The notes below the pieces were generated by a model. The model had not been told where the DNA came from and did not search any database. It worked only from the letters and a program-made list of their open reading frames with translations. A DNA stretch of 64,000 bases from positions 51,065,434 to 51,129,433 of the forward strand of contig NC_081828.1 in the NCBI RefSeq assembly GCF_030867095.1, written 5' to 3'. Of the stretch, positions 1 through 8,600 are shown in pieces (positions within the stretch are counted from its first letter, which is position 1; every line of letters begins with the position of its first letter). Both the position numbers and the translations under genes were made by a program. The DNA comes from Alligator mississippiensis (lineage: Eukaryota > Chordata > Crocodylia > Alligatoridae).

Positions 1-476
1 TTAATTCAGCTGTATCCCTGGCACCCATATTTGCTCCTTTATCATATTTAAGAGTAATAATGAAGGTTTCTGTCCTGTATATCTTACACATTGTGCCTGG
101 TGCTATTGTATGTAGAAAAAAACAGTGCAACATCTGCACCATGGAGCAAGATTGTGTGCTTATTTATCTATTAGATGTATATATGCTTTATCTAATAGTC
201 TAAGTCAGACATCTTTCAATTTGTTTTCTCAACCTATGTGGAATGTTAACTGCCTTTTGAACAATCTCCATAATTATGCATAAGGCTTTTACTGCCAGAT
301 TTTATCTTAAGAGCAAAAATCTGTTTTAACAATTGATGTTTTCCAGTGTAGACTACACCAGCCTTGAGGTAATTTAACACTTACAAACAAAAAAAAGTGT
401 TTTCAAAATGTTTTTATGTCTTAACAAAATTGTTGGGTTTGTTCTTGCTCCTCTGCCACAGAACAAAAATGCATTT
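1..476. other. AT-rich flank, nothing recognised
   Basis: No coding frame, splice-like exon or repeat family that I can name. It is ordinary AT-rich vertebrate intergenic sequence. Its right end is the target site of the LTR element that follows. Confidence 0.5.
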
Positions 477-481
477 GAAAT
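477..481. repeat. Target-site duplication GAAAT, left copy
   Basis: Five bases directly before the 5' LTR, identical to 6466-6470 directly after the 3' LTR. This fixes both ends of the element and shows that integration was of the usual integrase type. Confidence 0.9.
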
Positions 482-1358
482 TGTGGCGGCGAAGCACCCC
501 CACAGGCGAGTGAGGGAGAGAAGAGGGGACCCACAGACCCCAGACCCCAAGAGCAAGCCCCCAGAAGGGCATACGTACTGGCAGAGGGGCAGCGGGAGGA
601 AGAGCCGCATGAGCCGCCATTACGCCTGCTCTGGCAACAGCTGTTTCCTGTGTGGCGAACAGCTGAGCCAATCCCAGCTGCCGAAGCGGCCACTGTGGGA
701 AGATTTAAAAACGCCGGCAGGACAGGGAAGGGAGGAGAGCCAGGGAGAGAGAGTACGGGTGTGCTGCCCGTGCTGCAGGCTCTCGCATGGAGCTGCGAGG
801 ACCCTGCCTATGGGTCTCAAGCAGGCAGTTTAGGCAAGAGCTGGAAGCCTTTCGCAAGCAGCCAAGCAAGAGGCAGTCCCTCTGTGTCCTGAAGCGGCAG
901 ACGCCCAGGAGGCAGGGGAGCGCCCTGCGGACAGGAGGAAAGGGGAGACAGCGGAGGCCCCAGGAGGGGGCTGGAACCAGGGGAAGCCCCCACCAGCTCC
1001 CCCTGGTTCGGAGGAGTATTATCAATAAGGGAGGAGAAAGGAGAAACCCCTCCCAGCAGGAGGGAGGACGCCCGGGAACCGGGGAACCAGTCAGAGGCCA
1101 TCATACTGGGCCTGGCAACATCTGGAAGACATCGCCCAGCGGTTGGCGTGTGGACGGGGTGTAGGGGAGGCGGAGCCCCGTGGATCACCGTGTCCGATAA
1201 CCGTGAGTAACACCGTCTATCAGGAGGCCCCACCCAGGATAAAGATCTCCACTGGAGACCCCTCTGAAGGTAATTGAGTACATCCAAGTCATGGCAGGCG
1301 AGTTGAGGGGAGGGGCAACACCTCGATAGGCCAGGCGGAGCGAGGCGCAGGCTCCACA
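482..1358 (+). repeat. 5' LTR (877 bp)
   Basis: Begins TG and ends CA and aligns over its whole length with 5565-6465. A CCAAT-like box (about 667-673) and a TATA-like TTTAAAA (about 703-710) mark the likely U3 promoter. Relative to the 3' LTR it lacks an 18-base stretch after the GAGCCGCA at about 603-610 and lacks the hairpin seen at 5971-5996, and it has a few extra bases near 767. Many of the single differences are CpG in the 3' LTR and TpG or CpA here, as expected from methylation-linked decay. Confidence 0.93.
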
Positions 1359-1359
1359 G

Positions 1360-1377
1360 TGGTGCATTGGCCAGGAA
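1360..1377 (+). promoter_or_regulatory. Primer-binding site, tRNA-Gly(GCC)-like
   Basis: TGGTGCATTGGCCAGGAA follows the 5' LTR after one base. From memory of vertebrate tRNA-Gly(GCC), whose mature 3' end reads ...CCGGCCAATGCACCA, this complements it at 17 of 18 positions. The assignment depends on that recalled tRNA sequence. Confidence 0.75.
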
Positions 1378-1435
1378 AGACATCATTCTCGTACGGTGGT
1401 AAAGGGACAGTGTCCCGACCCGGGACCCAATAGCG

Positions 1436-2539
1436 ATGCAGCAGCCAGCCCTCGTGCCCACGGAGCTGCTTACGCAGGCTATCCAGGCCATAGGGCAGGT
1501 GCTGGCAGTGCAGCAACAACAGGGCGCACACCAGCAGGAGTGGATACAGCGAAATGCTGCTTTATTTAAAATGCCCCGGATGACTAGGGAGGATGACCCA
1601 GAAGCTTATATCGAGACATTCGAGAGGACAGCCATCCAGACAGGGTTAGACCGTGGTCAGTGGGGCCACCACCTGGGGGCGCTGGTGATAGATCAGGCCC
1701 AAGCGGCCTACCGAGCGCTATCAAGGGACGAAGCTCGTGATTACGAGACAGTGAAAGCGGCAATCCTCTACAGGCTTGAGATTTCACCAGAAAGTCATCG
1801 CCAGGCCTTTAGAGCCCGAAAGTCCAAGGAGGCCAGGCGACCCCAAGGGTTGTTACAAGCTTTAAGGGACTCACTCAACAAATGGTTGCCAGCCGGCAAG
1901 TTCGACCGGGTGGGCATGATGGACCAGATCCTGTTAGAACAATTCCTATGGGATTTGGAAGAGGATGCCCAGAGGTGGGCACGCAGACACCAGCCGCAAA
2001 CTAGCAAGGAGGCACTTCGCTTGGCGGAGGCCTTTGCGAATTCGGAAAGGGAACGGGGATATGGACGAGGCTCCCGAGGCACGAAAGAGGGACCCACAAG
2101 CGAAGGGGAAAGGCGAACGGTCTCCAAACGAGGGCCACCGAAAGGGGTGGTGTGTTACCACTGTGGGCAAACCGGACACATCTCCCGTGAATGTGGGGAA
2201 GGCCTGAGCGAGCTGAGTTGCACCCCTACAGGATATCCACCCTCCCAGGATAGAGGCAAAGAGGCGGAGAGAGGGGAACCCATGGATTGCAGTTTTGGGT
2301 CGGCAACCCAGAACGAGGGATGGAACCGGCCCGTAGTAACCGCGTGGGTTGGAGACAGGGTGGTTAAGGCCAAATTGGACATGGGGTGTTCCCACTCCCT
2401 ACTTCGGGCAGACCTCGCTCCACAGAGGGAACGGAAGAGTGAGGGGCCCCTGACGATGACCTGCATACTAGTGGGGGAGATGCGGTTCCAGACTTGCTAT
2501 GTCCCGCTTAGGGTAATGGAGTTTAGCGGAGAGCTCTGA
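1436..2539 (+). CDS. Gag with SCAN-like capsid, CCHC knuckle and start of protease
   Basis: Structural polyprotein of the Gmr1-like element, 367 codons to a TGA. Residues about 53-112 look like the N-terminal half of a Ty3-type capsid. Residues about 113-201 match the SCAN pattern (ISPESHRQAFR, then a KWL block, LLEQFLWDL, then LAEAF). SCAN domains of vertebrate zinc-finger proteins are thought to derive from Gmr1-type Gag. A CX2CX4HX4C zinc knuckle (CYHCGQTGHISREC) sits at 240-253. The protease follows in the same frame, but its active site reads D-M-G at 315-317 instead of D-S/T-G, so this copy is probably inactive. The TGA at 2537-2539 falls inside the protease, and the same frame reopens at once into pol, so the stop looks like a point mutation. 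Confidence 0.85.
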   Translation: MQQPALVPTELLTQAIQAIGQVLAVQQQQGAHQQEWIQRNAALFKMPRMTREDDPEAYIETFERTAIQTGLDRGQWGHHLGALVIDQAQAAYRALSRDEARDYETVKAAILYRLEISPESHRQAFRARKSKEARRPQGLLQALRDSLNKWLPAGKFDRVGMMDQILLEQFLWDLEEDAQRWARRHQPQTSKEALRLAEAFANSERERGYGRGSRGTKEGPTSEGERRTVSKRGPPKGVVCYHCGQTGHISRECGEGLSELSCTPTGYPPSQDRGKEAERGEPMDCSFGSATQNEGWNRPVVTAWVGDRVVKAKLDMGCSHSLLRADLAPQRERKSEGPLTMTCILVGEMRFQTCYVPLRVMEFSGEL

Positions 2540-4687
2540 GTTGGAATTGCCCCGACCCTGGCATGTGAGATGATACTAGGCCAAGAATGGGGCCCATTCT
2601 ATACAGTTCTTGAGCGAGTGAGGGCTACACAGGAGGCGAGGAACCGGATCAAGAGGGGCGACGGATGGGCCGGCGAGGGCCCAGCCCGTCGCAACGAAAC
2701 AATGACAGGCGACATCGATCTAGAACAGTTCGTGAGCGCGGCCCAATTTCGTAGGGCACAACATGAGGACCCGGAACTGCAGCGGATGTGGGACGCCGAC
2801 CCCGGGGAAGGACCCTCACAGGGGCGTCCCGGCTTCAAGGTAACAGGGGGGCTATTATATCAGGTCCAACGGGGTGAGGAGCGTACCATACGGGGGAGAC
2901 AATTAGTGGTCCCGACCTCACTTTGCCAAGTGGTGTGGAGACTGGCCCATGGCTCACCCCTGGGTGGCCATCTGGGACGTAACAAGACCCGGGCGAGGCT
3001 GGCCCAAGAATTCTTTTGGCCTCGTCTCCAAGAGGATGTGGAAAGGTGGGGGGCTGCATGCCCAGAGTGTCAGAGGGCCCAGGAATGGAAGCCCCCAAGG
3101 GCACCCCTGAAGCCCATGCCAATAGTAGAGACACCGTTCTCGCGGGTCGCCCTGGATATAGTAGGACCCCTCCCCAGGTCTCATAACGGATACCAATATA
3201 TCCTGGTGATGGTAGATTATGCCACCCGTTTCCCAGACGCCGTGCCCCTAAGGTCCATAACTGCCACTCGAGTAGCGGAAGAACTTCTTAAGTGGATAGC
3301 ACGGGTGGGCATACCTCGGGAGATACTCACAGACCAGGGAACAAACTTTATGTCTGGGGTAATGAAGGCTTTATGTAAAACCCTCAGCATCACCCAGCTA
3401 AAGACCTCGGTCTACCATCCCCAAACTAACGGTTTGGTAGAAAGGTTAAATGGGACCATCAAGCAGATGCTCAGGCGGTGTGCCCAGGAAGACCCGCGGA
3501 GGTGGGATACTATCTTGACACCCTTGCTGTTCGCCATAAGGGACGCGCCGCAAGAGTCAACCCAGTACTCCCCATTTCAGTTGGTGTATGGCCATAGCCC
3601 TCGGGGACTGCTACAAATCGTAAGGGAAGAATGGGAGAAGCCAATAGGCTTGGGGGTCTCGGCGGAGAGGTACCGGGAGGAGCTACAAGACCAAATCTCC
3701 ACGGCCCAACGGATCGCCAGGCAAAACCTGAGGGATGCCCAAGGCATACAGGAAAGGCATTACAATCAGAAGGCGAAAATACAGACGTTCCAGTCGGGGG
3801 ACAAAGTTTTGGTATCGCTGCCAACCTCCTCCAGCAAACAGCTGGCTATGTGGCAGGGGCCATTTACCGTGGTGAGACAAGTAGGGCCCGTGGATTACGA
3901 ATTGCTTAAACCAGGTCACCGCCGGGAACGACAGATTTACCACGTAAATCTGCTCAAGGAATGGAAAACTCCTCAGGGCTGGTTGGCCCTAGACGAGGAT
4001 ACAAAGGAGGACCTGGGACCGGTGTGTCCCGGGTTAGGGAGACCTGGGAAGGAGGGGTCAGTACAGATGGGCAAGGAGTTGGGCCATCACCAACAGCAAG
4101 AATTACTAGCTTTGATAGAGGAATTTAGGGCAGTGTTCCAAGAGATCCCGGGGCGAGTAATGGGAGTAGAACATGAAATCAGGACCCCTCAGGGAGCACT
4201 GGTGAGGGAGAGATGGAGGCCGATACCGCAGCGGTGGCAACACGAAATACGGCAAGAGATCATGAGAATGCAAGAACAAGGGATTATACGACCGTCCCGC
4301 AGTCCATGGTGGAGCCCCATAGTCCCCGTCGTCAAACCGGATGGGTCATTGCGCATATGTATAGACTACAGGAAGCTCAATGCCCTGACTACGTTTGATG
4401 CCTTTCCGATGCCACATGTCACTCACCTCGTTGAGAAAATCGGGGAAGCACAGTATATAACCACGCTTGATTTGGCAAAGGGATATTGGCAGATCCCGAT
4501 GCGACTCACGGATTGTGCCAAAACAGCCTTCGGGACCCCATGGGGCCTATTCGAATTCAGGCGGATGCCCTTCGGCCTCAACGGAGCAGCTGCAACATTT
4601 CAGAGGTTGATGGACAACCTATTGGCACCCCACGCAGCATACGCGGCGGCATACATTGATGACATCATTATATTTTCTGCCAGCTGA
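2540..4687 (+). CDS. Pol part 1: protease end, integrase, then reverse transcriptase
   Basis: Same frame as Gag; the first ATG is at 2570. In order: the end of protease (MILGQEWG), the integrase zinc region (H..H then CPEC near 3058-3070), and the integrase core with D in ALDIVG (3155-3157), D in LTDQG (3332-3334) and E in LVERLNG (3440-3442), so the DDE triad is intact. Next come a basic linker and reverse transcriptase with LRICIDYRKLN, TTLDLAKGYWQIP, MPFGLNGA and YIDD (4652-4663). The integrase-before-RT order is the hallmark of Gmr1 elements. A TGA at 4685-4687, a few codons past YIDD, cuts the RT; homologous coding continues in the same frame after it. Confidence 0.88.
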   Translation, partial: VGIAPTLACEMILGQEWGPFYTVLERVRATQEARNRIKRGDGWAGEGPARRNETMTGDIDLEQFVSAAQFRRAQHEDPELQRMWDADPGEGPSQGRPGFKVTGGLLYQVQRGEERTIRGRQLVVPTSLCQVVWRLAHGSPLGGHLGRNKTRARLAQEFFWPRLQEDVERWGAACPECQRAQEWKPPRAPLKPMPIVETPFSRVALDIVGPLPRSHNGYQYILVMVDYATRFPDAVPLRSITATRVAEELLKWIARVGIPREILTDQGTNFMSGVMKALCKTLSITQLKTSVYHPQTNGLVERLNGTIKQMLRRCAQEDPRRWDTILTPLLFAIRDAPQESTQYSPFQLVYGHSPRGLLQIVREEWEKPIGLGVSAERYREELQDQISTAQRIARQNLRDAQGIQERHYNQKAKIQTFQSGDKVLVSLPTSSSKQLAMWQGPFTVVRQVGPVDYELLKPGHRRERQIYHVNLLKEWKTPQGWLALDEDTKEDLGPVCPGLGRPGKEGSVQMGKELGHHQQQELLALIEEFRAVFQEIPGRVMGVEHEIRTPQGALVRERWRPIPQRWQHEIRQEIMRMQEQGIIRPSRSPWWSPIVPVVKPDGSLRICIDYRKLNALTTFDAFPMPHVTHLVEKIGEAQYITTLDLAKGYWQIPMRLTDCAKTAFGTPWGLFEFRRMPFGLNGAAATFQRLMDNLLAPHAAYAAAYIDDIIIFSAS

Positions 4688-5450
4688 CGACAACACCTCC
4701 AAGACCTCAGAGCAGTCCTGGGGGAACTCCGAGCTGCAGGGCTGACCGCCAACCCGAAGAAATGTAAACTGGCGGGGAAAGAAACAGCATACCTAGGATT
4801 TCGGGTAGGCCGAGGGACAGTTCGGCCACTCACAGATAAGATTGAGGCTATAAGGCAGTTCCAGGAACCGAGAACCCGCAAACAACTGCGTTCCTTCTTG
4901 GGACTCGTTAACTATTATCGGCGATTTATACCCTGCTTCGCGACGCTCGCCACACCACTTACAGACGCGTTAGCTGGGAAATCTGTGACACCGCTGAAAT
5001 GGACACCGGGGATGCGAAAGAGCTTCCAGAATTTGAAAGAAGCAATGCGCCATGACGTTGTCGTGCACACGCCTAACTTTAACGCCCCTTTCGTTTTACA
5101 AACGGATGCATCAGGACGGGCGCTGGGAGCAGTGTTACTGCAGAGACACGGGCAGGAGGAGCGCCCAATTGCCTTTGCCAGCAGGAAAGTCAGTCATGCA
5201 GAAACCAGGTATGCCACCATCGAGAGGGATTGCCTGGCAATACGCTGGGCAATAGAATATTTTAAGTACTACCTGATGGGGAGGGAATTCGTGGTAGTAA
5301 CAGACCACGCACCACTACAGTGGTTAACACAGAAACAGCATGAACACCAGGATCACCCGCTGGGCTTTGGCTTTACAGCCATTCAGATTCACGGTGATAC
5401 ACCGTCCGGGCCGAGGTAACTTTGTGGCTGACTTCTTGTCCAGGTGCAGA
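4688..5450 (+). pseudogene. Pol part 2: RT thumb and RNase H, broken by a stop and a frameshift
   Basis: Continues in the frame of part 1 with RT connection motifs (SFLGLVNYYRRFIP near 4898) and RNase H residues: the D of LQTDASG near 5100, the E of ATIERDCLA near 5222, and VVTDHAPLQW near 5300. Around 5335-5350 homology jumps to another frame (ALQPFRFTVIHRPGRGNFVADFLSR), which implies a small indel. With the upstream stops this makes the copy unable to give an intact polyprotein. I give no repaired sequence. Confidence 0.85.
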
Positions 5451-5551
5451 GGCGCAGACGACACAGAGGAAGGTACAGGCCACATCCATAGGGAGGAGCT
5501 GCAGGTGACACATGCCATCACGAGAGAAAATCAGCCGCCACAAGGCAACTT

Positions 5552-5564
5552 AAGGGGGGAGGTC
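5552..5564 (+). promoter_or_regulatory. Polypurine tract
   Basis: A purine run, AAGGGGGGAGG followed by TC, lies directly before the 3' LTR, where plus-strand DNA synthesis is primed in LTR elements. Confidence 0.8.
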
Positions 5565-6465
5565 TGTGGCGGTGAAGCGCCCCCACAGGCGAGTGAGGGA
5601 GAGAAGAGGGGACCCACAGACCCCAGACCCCGAGAGCAAGCCCCCAGAAGGGCATACGTACCGGCAGAGGGGCAGCGGGAGGAAGAGCCGCATCTGCGAC
5701 TGCAGCCGCGTGAGCCGCCATTACGCTGGCTCTGGCAACAGCTGTTCCCCACGCGGCGAACAGCTGAGCCAATCCCAGCGGCCGGAGCGGCCGCTGCGGG
5801 AAGATTTAAAAACGCCGGCAGGACAGGGAAGGGAGGAGAGCCACGGAGAGAGAGTACGGGTGTGCTGCCAGCTCTCGCACGGAGCGGCGAGGACCCCGCC
5901 TGTGGGTCTCAAGCAGGCAGTTTAGGCAAGAGCTGGAAGCCTTTCGCAAGCAGCCAAGCGAGAGGCAGTCAGAGAGTGCACGCCGAGGCACTCTCTCTGC
6001 GTCCTGAAGCGGCAGACGCCCAGGAGGCAGGGGAGCGCCCTGCGGACGGGAGGAAAGGGGAGACAGCGGAGGCCCCAGGAGGGGACTGGAACCAGGGGAA
6101 GCCCCCACCAGCTCCCCCTGGTTCGGAGGAGTATTATCAATAAGGGAGGAGAAAGGAGAAACCCCTCCCAGCAGGAGGGAGGACGACCGGGAACCGGTCA
6201 GAGGCCATCATACTGGGCCTGGCAACATCTGGAAGACATCGCCCAGCGGTTGGCGTGTGGACGGGGTGTAGGGGAGGCAGAGCCCCATGGATCACCGCGT
6301 CCGATAACCATGAGTAACACCGTCTATCAGGAGGCCCCACCCAGGATAAAGATCTCCACTGGAGACCCCTCTGAAGGTAATTGAGTACATCCAAGTCGTG
6401 GCAGGCGAGTTGAGGGGAGGGGCAACACCCCAATAGGCCAGGCAGAGCGAGGCACAGGCTCCACA
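5565..6465 (+). repeat. 3' LTR (901 bp)
   Basis: Partner of the LTR at 482-1358, starting right after the polypurine tract. It keeps more CpG sites than the 5' copy and the same CCAAT and TTTAAAA promoter-like boxes (about 5767 and 5804). It contains a small inverted repeat, AGAGAGTGC at 5971-5979 and its complement at 5988-5996, that is missing from the 5' LTR. The third pol frame stays open through the purine tract into this LTR as far as 6143. Confidence 0.93.
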
Positions 6466-6470
6466 GAAAT
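6466..6470. repeat. Target-site duplication GAAAT, right copy
   Basis: Five bases directly after the terminal CA of the 3' LTR, matching 477-481 exactly. Confidence 0.9.
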
Positions 6471-6810
6471 GTTTATTGCATTTATGTCTGAGTTGTATTT
6501 GTGCTTTGGCAGAACTGGCCAGCTTGGCATAGCCTTCCTTGATATATTGTTTTCAGATAGGTTCTGTGTGTGTTTGATTCTGATGTGTTTTTAATTACCT
6601 TCATTTTCTTATATTCTTCAACACCACAGCTTCTGGTCGTATTCCATGGGAATGTATTGTTTCATGGGAAGTCAACCTAAAGTAACATCTGGGTTTTATG
6701 AAACTGTCATCAACCTGTTTTTAATTTCTTTACTTGTGATCACCTTACCCTAGAACTAGTAGGTTTGAAGCAGAGACCAGAGTTCCTTCTCTTACCATCA
6801 CGGGGTGCTT

Positions 6811-6927
6811 GTACATGCCGTGGGGGGTTAATTCAGTTTAGTTCTCCCTAAATTGAAATGGTGGGTTTTTAAAAACACCACTTCAATTTAGGGAGAATTA
6901 AACAAACTAAACCCCCATGGTGTGTAC
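6811..6927. repeat. Long imperfect palindrome
   Basis: The core arms TTCTCCCTAAATTGAA and its complement lie on either side of a T-then-A spacer near 6865-6875. The pairing continues outward through the GGGGGG/CCCCC blocks to GTACA and TGTAC at the outer edges. Such a snap-back is typical of a MITE or of a transposon's terminal structure. Confidence 0.7.
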
Positions 6928-7288
6928 ACAAAGGCGGGGGCCTGATCCTTATCTGCCTGTCCAGCGATGGGGAAGGGGGGGAGGCAAGCTGCCGGTGGGT
7001 CGAGTGGTTCCTGAGCTGTGGGGAGGCTGGTGCTTCCCTCTGAGGCGATGGTGCTCCCCAAGTGGCACTCACTTACTGGCACCCGGCCCAGGCATCTGCA
7101 GAAGGAAGCACTGGTCCCCCGCACAGCTCAGGCAGGCAGGCTTCGCTTGGGGGAGAGGAGGGGGGAGATCAGGCTCTCCTGCTTTTTTGTCTTCAGTGGA
7201 ACCTGCCTGCATGGGCTGCTGCCAGGTCACACAGCCCCTGAGCTGTGCGGGGCCCAGTGCTTCTCCACGGCTGTTATGTTTTGTTAGG

Positions 7289-7329
7289 TAGCAAACTAAA
7301 ACGCCACCAAGGTGTTTTATCTTGCTACG
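7289..7329. repeat. Small hairpin
   Basis: GTAGCAA at 7289 pairs with TTGCTAC at 7323, and AACGCC/GGTGTT pair inside. It may be the far-end structure of the element that begins with the 6811-6927 palindrome. Confidence 0.5.
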
Positions 7330-8600
7330 TACTAAAGTCATTTAAAGCGGAATACGCTGCCGAGAATGCAAACAGCAATGCCATTAAAGTGGTGCAAAAG
7401 GGCATTTAAGCCACTTTAAAGGCCAGTTTTGTGGCATGTATAAAGGCCTAGGAAGCTTAGTTTAGTTTGATCTATGATTAAGTAGCTACTGGTGATTAGA
7501 CTGGAATTTAATAGCTTCCCAAAGAGAAAAGATGGGGACCAGGTGGAGGATTACCTTCACAGTGTTGTTCTAGATGGAATGAAGAGACGCTTCCTCTCAT
7601 GGTGCAAGACAATATGGGTATCTCTGTGTGCATGTTTTCAAGGAAAGAGATGAAATTCTCAAAGGTACGTGCATGTACAGAGTAGTGCCAGGGAACACAG
7701 AAAATGCAAGGTAGACTTGCATAATATGAACAAGTACTGCTGTGCTATTTTCTTAGCAGGAGGCTTGCTCAAAGTGGAGAGGTGGGATGTTTGCACTGCT
7801 GCTTACCCATACAACACAAAAACCCCTTCAATTTACAGTCAAGCTTAAGTGCAGTTCAAGGAAAGATGAACCGTTAAACATGTTTGTAAAGAATGACCAC
7901 ATTTTAAAGTTGTATGAGTCATTTTGATGCCATTCTTAACACTGTTCTCTCTTTCAACCTTAAACAAAAACACAGGGACAAGCTTCCAAAAAAAAAAACC
8001 CCTTAATACTGTTTCTGGATTAGTCTTTTGGGTTTTGGGGTTTGTTTATTTTTTTTAAAATACAATCCACTGAAACTAAGGGTAGCCTTTCCTTTGCCTT
8101 AACTGAGAGTAAAACTGTCCCTTGTCCAGTCAAAGATATTATCAAGTCGATCCTTCTTGCATAATCTCTGGACCACCATGACTACAACAGCACTATAGTA
8201 TTTCATAACATTCATTTAACTAGGCCTCTGTTTAAACGCTTTGTTATACAGTGCAGAAGTGAGTAAGATGCAGTCCACTGGCTGTATCTGGCTTGCAGAA
8301 CCATGACATCCATCCTGCAGGTATCCCCTTGGGTCTGGAAATTTAGTGACAGCGTTGATTGCTACTGTTCTGGGAGGTGCCAATTGGCACTGCCACTGTT
8401 CCCTTGCCACCCTTTCCAGACCTGTGGGGAGCTCTGTGGGCTAGATGACACAGCCCTGCGTGCTGGATCAGGCCCATAGAATGGCCCTGCATGCCAGATT
8501 GGGCCCATGGGCCCAGATGTATTGGGCACCACTGGTAGAGTATAAAGTATGAAGTTTTATTTTGCTGAGTTTTTGGTTGTAGCCATGTTGGTCTAAGGAC

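Larger units (their letters stand above)
482..6465 (+). mobile_element. Gmr1-like Ty3/gypsy LTR retrotransposon, near complete
   Basis: The element starts TGTGGCGG and ends CTCCACA and is flanked by the same 5-bp duplication, GAAAT, at 477-481 and 6466-6470. It has two LTRs (482-1358 and 5565-6465), a tRNA-type primer site at 1360, a purine tract before the 3' LTR, and one long gag-pro-pol frame. In pol the integrase (about 2.9-3.5 kb) comes before reverse transcriptase and RNase H (about 4.2-5.4 kb). That copia-like order in a gypsy-like element is known for the Gmr1 group, and a SCAN-like Gag is also known for Gmr1 relatives. This copy carries in-frame stops and a frameshift, so it is not expected to be autonomous. 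Family placement rests on gene order and motifs read by eye. Confidence 0.93.
6471..8600. other. Intergenic, with two hairpins and a possible decayed transposon
   Basis: No gene is seen. It contains a strong palindrome (6811-6927) and a smaller hairpin (7289-7329), listed separately, which may mark the two ends of one non-autonomous element. At about 8270-8540 the text resembles the internal part of the hAT-like copy at 18267-18554, but I cannot place its ends. Confidence 0.4.

Noticed and set aside
817..1491. 224-codon antisense frame in the 5' LTR
   Set aside because: It is an antisense frame through LTR sequence. The equivalent frame in the 3' LTR is broken into pieces, so it is not maintained.
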